From NCBI RefSeq assembly GCF_937859865.1, contig NZ_CALMAT010000130.1, forward strand, positions 1-64,000: a stretch of DNA of 64,000 nt, read 5' to 3'. The DNA is from an uncultured Mucilaginibacter sp. GTDB taxonomy: Bacteria > Bacteroidota > Bacteroidia > Sphingobacteriales > Sphingobacteriaceae. Numbering within the stretch: position 1 is the stretch's first letter; each line of letters begins with the position of its first letter. The notes beneath the pieces are model-generated. The model was not told the origin of the DNA. It saw only the letters and a program-made list of their open reading frames with translations, and made no database searches. Of this stretch, positions 50,217-58,901 are shown one piece after another. Made by a program: the position numbers and the translations under genes.

Positions 50217-51743
50217 ATGACTTTCATCAATTCATTAGTTACCTGGATCATGAAAAAGCGGATGCACCAGATCGAGCTTTTTATCAAATATCCAAATGAG
50301 GTGCAGGAAGAATGGTTTGAAAACTTAATTACCAGCGCAGAAAATACCGAATGGGGCAAAAAGTACGGTTATAAAAGTATCGAAAATGCAAATGATTTCC
50401 GGCAGCGTTTCCCGATTCAAACTTATGATACTTTAAAACCTTACATCGAGCGGATGATGAAAGGCGAGCAAAATGTGCTTTGGCCTTCGGAAATTAAATG
50501 GTTTGCCAAGTCATCCGGCACCACAAGTGATCGCAGCAAATTTATTCCGGTAAGTGAAGAAGCGATGGAAGAATGCCATTTTAAAGGTGGCAAAGACATG
50601 ATCACGCTGTATTGCAACAACCGCCCGGAAGCCAAATTATTTACTGGTAAAACATTAGTTTTAGGCGGAAGCCATCAAATTAACCAATTAAATACGGACT
50701 CTTTTTATGGCGATCTTTCTGCCGTTCTCCTAAAAAATTTACCGCTTTGGGCTGAGTTTTACCGAACGCCGGAATTGGCCATTACGCTGATTGAGAACTA
50801 TGAAGAGAAGATTGAAAAGATTGCTAACATCACCAAATTGGTTAATGTTACAGCAATCAGCGGCGTGCCAACTTGGAACATTGTGCTGGCAAAACGTTTG
50901 TTGGAACTGACCGGGAAAGACAACTTGTTGGAAATCTGGCCAAACCTTGAACTATACGTTCATGGTGCCGTTTCTTTTACGCCTTACCGCGATCATTTTA
51001 AAAAGCTGGTTCCAAGCGATGCAATGTATTACATGGAAACGTACAACGCTTCGGAAGGGTTTTTTGGGATTCAGGACCAGTCGGATTCGGAAGAAATGCT
51101 GCTGATGCTGGATTATGGCGTGTTTTACGAATTTTTGCCAATTGAAAATTTGTTTGATGATGACCCGAAAACGCTGCTGTTGCATGAGGTTGAAACCGGT
51201 AAAAACTATGCTTTGATCATTTCTACCAATTCCGGTTTGTGGCGGTACATGATTGGCGATACGGTTCAGTTTACGTCGCTTTCGCCTTTTCGCATCCGCA
51301 TCACCGGCCGCACCAAACACTTTATCAATGCTTTTGGCGAAGAAGTGATTATTGATAACAGCGAAAGGGCTTTAAAAGAAGCATGTACGCAAACCGGTGC
51401 CATCATCCGCGAGTACACCGCAGCACCACTTTATTTTGACGGAAACAAGGCCGGCGGGCACGAATGGATCATCGAGTTTGAAAAGCAGCCGGACGAATTT
51501 GAGCGTTTTGTGGATCTGCTGGACGAAACCCTGCGCAAAGTAAACTCGGATTATGACGCCAAACGGTTTAAAGATATGGCTTTAAAAAGGCCGCTTGTCC
51601 ATATTGCTGCCGACGGTACATTTTACAAATGGCTCAAACAAAAAGGCAAACTGGGCGGCCAGCACAAAGTGCCGCGCCTGGCCAATAACCGCGAATATGT
51701 AGATTCTATTTTATCAATTATGAATATTCAGGTAACAATTTGA
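50217..51743 (+). CDS. GH3 auxin-responsive promoter family protein
   Basis: IKWFAKSSGTTSDRSKFIPVS; FINAFGEEVIIDNSERALKEAC. Confidence 0.93.
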   Translation: MTFINSLVTWIMKKRMHQIELFIKYPNEVQEEWFENLITSAENTEWGKKYGYKSIENANDFRQRFPIQTYDTLKPYIERMMKGEQNVLWPSEIKWFAKSSGTTSDRSKFIPVSEEAMEECHFKGGKDMITLYCNNRPEAKLFTGKTLVLGGSHQINQLNTDSFYGDLSAVLLKNLPLWAEFYRTPELAITLIENYEEKIEKIANITKLVNVTAISGVPTWNIVLAKRLLELTGKDNLLEIWPNLELYVHGAVSFTPYRDHFKKLVPSDAMYYMETYNASEGFFGIQDQSDSEEMLLMLDYGVFYEFLPIENLFDDDPKTLLLHEVETGKNYALIISTNSGLWRYMIGDTVQFTSLSPFRIRITGRTKHFINAFGEEVIIDNSERALKEACTQTGAIIREYTAAPLYFDGNKAGGHEWIIEFEKQPDEFERFVDLLDETLRKVNSDYDAKRFKDMALKRPLVHIAADGTFYKWLKQKGKLGGQHKVPRLANNREYVDSILSIMNIQVTI

Positions 51744-51797
51744 TTTCTGTTACCGTAAGAAAGGAGGTAGAAGACACTAAGCTTAACAAATTTATTA

Positions 51798-52946
51798 ATG
51801 AAGTATATCAAGGAGTTGGACAGTCTGAGAGCACTGGCTATATCCACTGTTATTGTAACGCATTGGTTCCCTAAAAATTCTTTATTGCAATCTGTTGCTT
51901 CAGGCTTTGATGCACCTACTATATTCTTTGTTATCAGCGGCTTTTTAATCACAAGTATTTTATTAAAGGATAGGAAACGTGCAGAAGTTCTTAACATTAA
52001 TAAGATTACACTTTTCAAGAACTTCTTTTTTAAGCGCGCTATTCGGGTTTTTCCAGGTTATTTTTTAGTAATTGCAATTTGGTATTTTACTCAACCCTCT
52101 AACGATCCTATTAATTACAACTATTTCTTAATGTTTATTTCTAATATTTACATCTATAAAATAAAGGAATGGCCTGCACTTACACATTTATGGACTATGT
52201 CTGTAGAAGAGCAGTTTTATTTTTTATGGCCGTTGCTTGTATTATATATTAACAAGAAATTTTTGCCGCATTTAATTTTGCTGTGTGTGGGTATTAGCAT
52301 TATTAGCCAATGTATTACTGCACCGTTGAACGAGTTTTCTATGGTTTTAACGACCAATTGCTTTGGCTTCCTTGCAATAGGTGCCCTGCTTTCCTGGATA
52401 ACCATTATAAAGCCAAAAAAGCTTCCTGCTTTTTATAAAATTGTTTGTTATGTTGCTATTTTAAGCTTTACGATCATCTTAGCTCAGATTATCTTTCACC
52501 TGTCAAATTATATTAAAAGTCCAATTGTAAGGGCATTAATGACAATGTGTAAAAGCAGAATTTTAATTTCCTTTATAACTGTGTGGGTTATTACCTTCTT
52601 TGTTGTAAGAAAAGATGAAAAATGGTATTTATTTGCGTTTTTGCTGGAGAACAAAATTCTGATGCGTGTTGGTAAAATTAGTTACGGAATTTACCTTTAC
52701 CATTTGATCATTCCTTATTACACCTATCATCCTACTAACATTATCTTATACAAGTTTTTACATATATCGCTAAGTGCCGGAGTTTATAACTATGTAATGA
52801 TTGCTGAAAATTTTATTTCATTAATGCTTATTTCAATATTTTCTTACAAGTTTTTTGAATTGCCGCTTTTACAACTTAAAAAGCATTTTAATACATCAAA
52901 ATTAAAAGTGGCACCCGGAACAATAGATATTGTTTTAGACGCATAA
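51798..52946 (+). CDS. Acyltransferase 3 family protein (OafA/YrhL-like)
   Basis: ELDSLRALAISTVIVTHWF; THLWTMSVEEQFYFLWPL; ISYGIYLYHLIIPYY. Confidence 0.93.
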   Translation: MKYIKELDSLRALAISTVIVTHWFPKNSLLQSVASGFDAPTIFFVISGFLITSILLKDRKRAEVLNINKITLFKNFFFKRAIRVFPGYFLVIAIWYFTQPSNDPINYNYFLMFISNIYIYKIKEWPALTHLWTMSVEEQFYFLWPLLVLYINKKFLPHLILLCVGISIISQCITAPLNEFSMVLTTNCFGFLAIGALLSWITIIKPKKLPAFYKIVCYVAILSFTIILAQIIFHLSNYIKSPIVRALMTMCKSRILISFITVWVITFFVVRKDEKWYLFAFLLENKILMRVGKISYGIYLYHLIIPYYTYHPTNIILYKFLHISLSAGVYNYVMIAENFISLMLISIFSYKFFELPLLQLKKHFNTSKLKVAPGTIDIVLDA

Positions 52947-53030
52947 GACAACCCGTATTTTAATTTATTGGAATACTTGATAAAAGTTCGTACCTTTTAA
53001 ATAATTCAAATACTATATGTAAAACTTGCC

Positions 53031-53042
53031 ATACTTCTTTTA
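53031..53042 (-). repeat. Solo GAAGTAT-variant element 3' of polyprenyl synthetase
   Basis: ATACTTCTTTTACCACCTATTTTTT. Confidence 0.65.
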
Positions 53043-53046
53043 CCAC

Positions 53047-54018
53047 CTATTTTTTACGCTCGGTCGTGAAACGTACCAGTTGCTCCAAACCAGTCCGAAA
53101 TTCATTTGGAGGGAAAGTGTTTAAAATCGCAAAAGCTTCTTCCTGGTATTTTGCCATTTGGGTTGAAGCATAAGCCAAACCGCCGGAACCTTTTACAAAA
53201 TCAATAATTTCGGCTACTTTTTTGGGTTCTTCGTTGTGGTTTTTAACAAGGTTGATGATGTTTCGCCGATCGGTTTTTGATGCTTTGTTTAAGGCATAAA
53301 TCAACGGAAGCGTAATCTTTTTCTCCTTGATATCAATGCCCAAAGGTTTGCCTACATCGTCCAAACCGAAATCAAACATATCGTCCTTGATCTGGAAAGC
53401 AATGCCAATCTTCTCCCCAAAAAGCCGCATCCGTTCAACCGTTTCTGCATCTGCACCGGCCGAAGCTGCGCCGCAGGCACAGCACGAAGCAATTAAAGAA
53501 GCTGTTTTCTGGCGGATCACTTCGTAATAAATCGGTTCGCCCACATCCATTTTCCGCACTTTCTCGATCTGCAACAGTTCGCCTTCGCTCATTTGTTTTA
53601 CCGCTTCGGATACTATTTTTAGCAGTGAAAAATCATTGTTGTCCAGCGAAAGCAGCAAGCCTTTTGATAACAGATAATCGCCAACCAAAACCGCAATTTT
53701 GTTTTTCCACAAAGCATTGATGGAAAAGAAACCGCGCCGCTGATAGGAATTGTCAACCACATCATCATGCACCAGAGTGGCCGTGTGCAGCAGTTCAACC
53801 AAGGCTGCACCGCGATGCGTGGATTCATTGATCCCGCCGCACAAACCGGCACTAAAAAACACAAACATCGGCCTGATTTGCTTGCCTTTTCTTTTGACAA
53901 TATAATGGGTGATGCGGTCGAGCAGCGGAACCGAACTGTGCATTGAAGCTTTGAACTTGTCTTCAAAAACATCAATTTCGGCAGCTATCGGTTTTTTAAT
54001 CTCGTCTATGCTTGGCAT
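53047..54018 (-). CDS. Polyprenyl synthetase family protein
   Basis: LLHTATLVHDDVVDNSYQRRG; GIAFQIKDDMFDFGLD. Confidence 0.95.
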   Translation of the reverse strand: MPSIDEIKKPIAAEIDVFEDKFKASMHSSVPLLDRITHYIVKRKGKQIRPMFVFFSAGLCGGINESTHRGAALVELLHTATLVHDDVVDNSYQRRGFFSINALWKNKIAVLVGDYLLSKGLLLSLDNNDFSLLKIVSEAVKQMSEGELLQIEKVRKMDVGEPIYYEVIRQKTASLIASCCACGAASAGADAETVERMRLFGEKIGIAFQIKDDMFDFGLDDVGKPLGIDIKEKKITLPLIYALNKASKTDRRNIINLVKNHNEEPKKVAEIIDFVKGSGGLAYASTQMAKYQEEAFAILNTFPPNEFRTGLEQLVRFTTERKK

Positions 54019-54112
54019 TTACCGGTTTGGTGGGGTTAATATCGAAATAAGTAAAACCAGCATAGCAAGGTAAATTCTGTTCGGGTTTGTGCTCAAAGAT
54101 ACAAATCGGAAA

Positions 54113-54156
54113 CAAAAAAACGCAACAAGCCACATTGTGGCCAATTGCGTTTTTAG
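54113..54156. terminator. Bidirectional terminator-like hairpin
   Basis: AAAAACGCAACAAGCCACATTGTGGCCAATTGCGTTTTTA. Confidence 0.7.
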
Positions 54157-54195
54157 CTAAAACCTGTTTAAACTTATTCTTTTGTATTTTGCACA

Positions 54196-54289
54196 ATGCT
54201 TCTTTTACCCTACAAAAATTGGTATGCCCTGGTTTCTGGTTTGTTCAGGCTGAATGTATGCACCAATTTTTATAGGGTAAAAGAAGCAT
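54196..54289. repeat. Paired element, 94 bp with about 28-bp near-perfect inverted arms
   Basis: ATGCTTCTTTTACCCTACAAAAATTGGT ... ACCAATTTTTATAGGGTAAAAGAAGCAT. Confidence 0.9.
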
Positions 54290-54337
54290 CAACTTAAAAA
54301 AAGTTTAAACATCTTTTGAATCAGAAAAAAAACGGGT

Positions 54338-54703
54338 TTATTCTTCTCCGCCTACTTTTGCCTGGTCTGGCTCTTCGCGGTAACCGGCGCCTTCCGTTTC
54401 AGGTTGTAAAGTTGCAGCGTCTTCTTCTGGTGTATTGGTTGATGGCGAAGGCACTTCTTCCAGTTGTTCTTCGGTTAGGTTTGTGCTTCCGCTAATGTTT
54501 TCCCAAGGCTTTTCGCCTTCTTGTTCTATCGTCATGGCTTTTGGTATTTGGTGTCCTTCTTCATGTTCAACAACTACATTGCCGCTTTCTGTGTCCTGCT
54601 CTTCGTCGCCCAAAAAACCGGCGTCAAAATGGCTGCGGTTGTTATCATCTTCCCTGCCCTGGTCGTCCAGGTCGCGGAAAACTTCGTCTTTAGGATCTAT
54701 CAT
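54338..54703 (-). CDS. Acidic hypothetical protein
   Basis: 121-aa ORF with Glu/Asp-rich composition. Confidence 0.65.
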   Translation of the reverse strand: MIDPKDEVFRDLDDQGREDDNNRSHFDAGFLGDEEQDTESGNVVVEHEEGHQIPKAMTIEQEGEKPWENISGSTNLTEEQLEEVPSPSTNTPEEDAATLQPETEGAGYREEPDQAKVGGEE

Positions 54704-54736
54704 TTTTTGCTGGTTTAAGTTTAAAATTTATTGCCA

Positions 54737-54748
54737 TAAAAGAAGCAT
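54737..54748 (+). repeat. Solo element
   Basis: AAAATTTATTGCCATAAAAGAAGCATC. Confidence 0.75.
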
Positions 54749-54855
54749 CGAAACCGCAGATTGTTTGCGTTGAGGTTATAAAATGGGTTTTTTGAAAACC
54801 ACCTCTGCCATACCGATAAACAACATGCCTTTGCCTCCTTTCAGTATCTTTGTTG

Positions 54856-56118
54856 ATGGATTCATTTGTGGTGATAACAATACTGGTTGTTGTAAGCGCT
54901 GTTTTTTCGTTTGTTAACGCCCGCTTTTTTAAATTGCCCGGCGCAATCGGTGTCATCAGTATTGCCGTTGCGGTTTCTGTGATTGCTATTTTTATCGGCA
55001 AAGTTTTTCCGGGTATGTTCAAAACCATCACCGGGTTTAACAACAAAATTAATTTTTCGCAAACGCTTTTATACACCATGCTCGGCTTTCTGCTTTTTGC
55101 CGGTTCGCTCCGTTTTAACTGGAACGACCTGAAAAAGCAAATGCGGCCAGTGTTTATTTTAAGCACTTTGGGCGTGGTGCTTTCTACTTTTGTTTTCGGG
55201 ATATTGTTTAACTGGTTTACAATTTTGATTAAAGTTGAAATCCCTTTAAGCTATTGCCTGCTTTTTGGCGCGCTCATTTCGCCAACAGACCCGGTGGCCG
55301 TTTCTGCGATATTGAGGACATCTAAAATACCGAAAAATTTAGAAACAATCATCACCGGCGAATCCTTGTTTAACGATGGCATCGGCCCGATACTTTTTAT
55401 CAGTATTTTAGAATATATTACGCAGTCTGGCCAAGTCCACTCCACCGGAATTGCAGTTTTATTTGTCAGGGAAGTTTTTGGCGGGATTTTATTGGGCGGT
55501 TCCCTGGCTTTTATTGCCTATAAATTAATGCGCAAAGTGGATGATTTTCAAACGCTGGTGATTGTTTCGCTTGCTTTGGTGATGGGCATTTCTGTTCTGG
55601 CCAACAAATTTCATTTTTCTATTCCCCTGGCCGAAATAGCGGCTGGTTTGCTGGTGGGCAATTTAAGTTTTGGCAAAGACCCTTCGGGGAGGATGAACGA
55701 ATTTTTAGAAAGGTTTTGGACGCTGATAGACGAGTTGTTGAACACAGTTTTATTTGTGATGATTGGTTTACAAATCGTGATGATGCCGTTTTTAAGTGCT
55801 TACTGGCTGGTTTGTATGGCCGCGATCCTGGTTATTACCATCGCCAGAATCCTGAGTGTTTTTGTGCCGATCGTTTTTCTGCGGAGAACTTTGGACATCA
55901 ATTACAACAACATCGGAATATTGACTTGGGCTGGCGTTCGTGGCGGAATATCAATTGCATTGGCACTTTCCATCCCAAACAATAAATGCAAAGAAATCGT
56001 CGTGGCAAGCTGCTACTTTATCGTTATTTTTTCGATTGTAGTTCAAGGGCTTACTTTAAATAAAGTCGCCAATTATTTTGTAAAAGAAGCACCGTTGCCT
56101 ATGCCAAACCCAGCTTAG
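54856..56118 (+). CDS. Cation/proton antiporter (NhaP/CPA1-type sodium:proton antiporter)
   Basis: LLFGALISPTDPVAVSAILR; ITGESLFNDGIGPILF; WAGVRGGISIALALSIP. Confidence 0.92.
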   Translation: MDSFVVITILVVVSAVFSFVNARFFKLPGAIGVISIAVAVSVIAIFIGKVFPGMFKTITGFNNKINFSQTLLYTMLGFLLFAGSLRFNWNDLKKQMRPVFILSTLGVVLSTFVFGILFNWFTILIKVEIPLSYCLLFGALISPTDPVAVSAILRTSKIPKNLETIITGESLFNDGIGPILFISILEYITQSGQVHSTGIAVLFVREVFGGILLGGSLAFIAYKLMRKVDDFQTLVIVSLALVMGISVLANKFHFSIPLAEIAAGLLVGNLSFGKDPSGRMNEFLERFWTLIDELLNTVLFVMIGLQIVMMPFLSAYWLVCMAAILVITIARILSVFVPIVFLRRTLDINYNNIGILTWAGVRGGISIALALSIPNNKCKEIVVASCYFIVIFSIVVQGLTLNKVANYFVKEAPLPMPNPA

Positions 56119-57066
56119 TTACATCGTTTCCAGCATCCGTTTTAAAACCGCTTGTGCCGCCCATTCGCGGTTGGCTGCTTCTTTTATCACGATAGAATTT
56201 GGCCCGTTCAGTATTTCTGCAGACAGTTCCAGGTCGCGGCGGACGGGCAAACAGTGCATCACTTTGGCGTTATTGGTGTTTTTGAGCTTTTCATTCGTCA
56301 TCATCCAATCTTCATTTCCCGGGATCACTTTGCCATAAGGCTCAAAAGCCGACCAGTTTTTGACGTAGATAAAATCCGCATCCTGCAAAGCCTCGTTTTG
56401 GTTGTGGGTGATCGTTGCGCCTTTTGTAAATTCCGCAGAAAGCTCTAAACCAGCCGGATGCGTGATGGTAAAATCAACATCTGCTTTGCACATCCATTCC
56501 GAAAACGAATTCGGAACAGCTTGCGGCAATGCTTTTACGTGCGGTGCCCAGGTTAAAACTACTTTTGGGCGAGGCTTGGTTTTCAGTTCTTCAATCGTAA
56601 CTAAATCAGCCAGGCTTTGCAACGGATGCCGCGTTGCCGATTCCAAACTCACTACCGGGACTCCGCATAATTCTACAAACTTGTTAAAAATAACCTCGCT
56701 GTAATCTTCTTCCCGGTCTTTCAATCCTGGGAAAGAACGCAAACCGAGAATATCAACATATTGTCCCATCACCGCTGCCGCTTCACGAATATGTTCTACC
56801 GTTGTGCCGTCCATTTTTACGCCATCGCGCAACTCCAAGGCCCAGCCTTCTTTATCAATGTTCAAAACCATTACGTTCATGCCCAAATTCATGGCCGCTT
56901 TTTGCGTGCTCATGCGTGTGCGCAAACTTGGGTTGAGGAAAACCAAACCCAGCGTTTTGTTCTTCCCCAAATGCTGCAAAGCGAACGGATCTTTTTTCAA
57001 ATCCAATGCTTCTTTTACCAGTGCATTTATATTGGCAACATCGTTTACAGAGGAGAAGAGTTTCAT
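56119..57066 (-). CDS. argF: N-acetyl/N-succinylornithine carbamoyltransferase
   Basis: LVFLNPSLRTRMSTQKAAMNLGMNV; VHALP-region HVKALPQAVPN; MHCLPVRRDLELS (Bacteroidota argF' type). Confidence 0.9.
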   Translation of the reverse strand: MKLFSSVNDVANINALVKEALDLKKDPFALQHLGKNKTLGLVFLNPSLRTRMSTQKAAMNLGMNVMVLNIDKEGWALELRDGVKMDGTTVEHIREAAAVMGQYVDILGLRSFPGLKDREEDYSEVIFNKFVELCGVPVVSLESATRHPLQSLADLVTIEELKTKPRPKVVLTWAPHVKALPQAVPNSFSEWMCKADVDFTITHPAGLELSAEFTKGATITHNQNEALQDADFIYVKNWSAFEPYGKVIPGNEDWMMTNEKLKNTNNAKVMHCLPVRRDLELSAEILNGPNSIVIKEAANREWAAQAVLKRMLETM

Positions 57067-57167
57067 GGAAGTTGTATTGAAAGGCTTTTTATTTGGGTTG
57101 AATTATGCGTTCTGTCATTCCGACGATAGGAGGAATCTTCTTTGAAGCGTTAGTTATTTTAAGGTGA

Positions 57168-57237
57168 TAAAAGAAGCATACTTTCTGCTTTGAAGAAGAT
57201 TTCTCCCGTTGGTCGAAATGACAAGATGCTTCTTTTA
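57168..57237. repeat. Convergent paired element, 70 bp, between argD and argF
   Basis: TAAAAGAAGCAT ... ATGCTTCTTTTACCGGTG. Confidence 0.8.
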
Positions 57238-57258
57238 CCGGTGTTTTTTTAGAATTTT

Positions 57259-58416
57259 TTACATGGAAGGATTAAAAACCGCAACCGGTGCATTTTTCAT
57301 TGCCAAACTAAAAGCTTCCAAAAAACGGTCAGCATGAGCTTTAGTCAAATTTAAAGCAGGCAGCAAACGGATCACGTTTGGTTTGGCTTCTCCTGTAAAA
57401 ATATGGTATTTAAATAAAAGTTCCGCTTTAACATGTGCCAACGTATCCGGCAAATCAATCCCGATCATCAAACCACGGCCGCGTACTTCTTTTACCTGCT
57501 CAAATTTGCGGAGTTCTTCGATTAAATAACTGCCAACTTCGGCTGCATTTTGCATCAGGTTATCCTGTTCCATTACTTCTAAAACCGCTAAACCGGCAGC
57601 GCAAGCCAAATGGTTTCCGCCAAAAGTTGTTCCGAGCATGTAATAAACCGGTTTTATTTTGGGCGAAATCGAAATGCCGCCAATCGGGAAACCATTGCCC
57701 ATGCCTTTGGCCATCGTATAAATATCGGCATCAACGCCAGCAAAATCATGCGAGTAAAATTTACCGGTACGGCCGTAACCGCACTGTACAGAATCGGCAA
57801 TAAAAACAGCACTATAATGATTGCAAAGCGAACGGATTTTTTGCAGAAAACTTTCCGCAGCAACTTGGATTCCACCAACGCCTTGGATGCCTTCAATAAT
57901 CACCGAAGAAATTTCATTTTCTGCAAAAGCCTGTTCTAAAGCAGCTTCATCATTCCAAGGCAAAAAAATAACGTTATCCGTTTCATTTACCGGCGCAACA
58001 ATTTTAGGATTATCGGTAACCGAAACCGCCAGAGAAGTACGGCCATGAAAGGCTTTCCTAAATGCAATTACTTTCTTCCTGCCATTGTAAAAGGAAGCCA
58101 GTTTCAACGCGTTTTCGTTTGCTTCTGCACCAGAATTGCATAGAAACAATTGGTAATCTTCCCGACCGGAAACTTTTCCTAATTTTTCTGCAAACTCTTT
58201 TTGGATAGGAATTTCGATGGAATTACTATAAAAACCCAACTGGTGCAACTGGTTTTCCAATCGCTCCACATAATGCGGATGCGTGTGGCCGATAGAAATT
58301 ACCGCGTGGCCGCCGTATAAATCCAAGTATTCCTGGCCTTGATCGTCCCAAACTAAACTGCCTTGTCCGCGAACAATATTTATGTGGTTGATTGGGTAAA
58401 CGTCAAATGGTTTCAT
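57259..58416 (-). CDS. argD: Aspartate aminotransferase family protein (acetyl/succinylornithine aminotransferase)
   Basis: YLDLYGGHAVISIGHTHPHYVE; FLCNSGAEANENALKLA; AKGMGNGFPIGG. Confidence 0.92.
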   Translation of the reverse strand: MKPFDVYPINHINIVRGQGSLVWDDQGQEYLDLYGGHAVISIGHTHPHYVERLENQLHQLGFYSNSIEIPIQKEFAEKLGKVSGREDYQLFLCNSGAEANENALKLASFYNGRKKVIAFRKAFHGRTSLAVSVTDNPKIVAPVNETDNVIFLPWNDEAALEQAFAENEISSVIIEGIQGVGGIQVAAESFLQKIRSLCNHYSAVFIADSVQCGYGRTGKFYSHDFAGVDADIYTMAKGMGNGFPIGGISISPKIKPVYYMLGTTFGGNHLACAAGLAVLEVMEQDNLMQNAAEVGSYLIEELRKFEQVKEVRGRGLMIGIDLPDTLAHVKAELLFKYHIFTGEAKPNVIRLLPALNLTKAHADRFLEAFSLAMKNAPVAVFNPSM

Positions 58417-58470
58417 GTTTTAAAGGTAAAAGGTATTGAGGTAAAAGGATAAAGGTGAAAAGCAAATTTG

Positions 58471-58830
58471 CTAATTGGCGCGTAAATATTTGATAAAAGA
58501 AATCAGCATTGCTTTCACTTCATTTACTGATTTATTGATTGCATCATGAAGGGCAGGTAAAATATATGAAAGATCAAAGATTAACAGGCAAGTATATTCA
58601 ACTTCGTTTGCAGAACCTAAAGCAATATCTAAATAATGAACAAAATCTTTATTGGTATTTTTGCCGCAACCTTCAGCAATATTTAAAGGTATAGAATAAG
58701 TAGAACGGCGTAGTTGACTGGTCAAAGCAAACTTTTCTTCGACAGGCATTTTGGGCAAAACTTCTTTATAAATAAACAATGTAAGTTGATGGCCTTTCGA
58801 CCATACATCTAATTTTTTGTAATCTCTCAT
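58471..58830 (-). CDS. Four-helix bundle protein (23S rRNA-intervening-sequence protein family)
   Basis: YKKLDVWSKGHQLTLFIYKEV...FALTSQLRRSTYSIPLNIAEGCGK. Confidence 0.92.
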   Translation of the reverse strand: MRDYKKLDVWSKGHQLTLFIYKEVLPKMPVEEKFALTSQLRRSTYSIPLNIAEGCGKNTNKDFVHYLDIALGSANEVEYTCLLIFDLSYILPALHDAINKSVNEVKAMLISFIKYLRAN

Positions 58831-58840
58831 ACTGTTTTTA
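58829..58840 (-). repeat. ACAG-variant element overlapping the start codon of the four-helix bundle gene
   Basis: Reverse complement GGTGATAAAAACAGTATG, last ATG is the start codon. Confidence 0.7.
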
Positions 58841-58901
58841 TCACCTGTTTTTGTGTGAAGTTGATTTCTGCCTTTTACCTTTCAACCCTTCGCCTTTCAC
58901 C

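Noticed and set aside
58471-58830. Diversity-generating retroelement based on an Avd-like protein
   Set aside because: No reverse transcriptase, template repeat or variable repeat was visible in the window; the protein is closer to generic four-helix bundle/IVP members.
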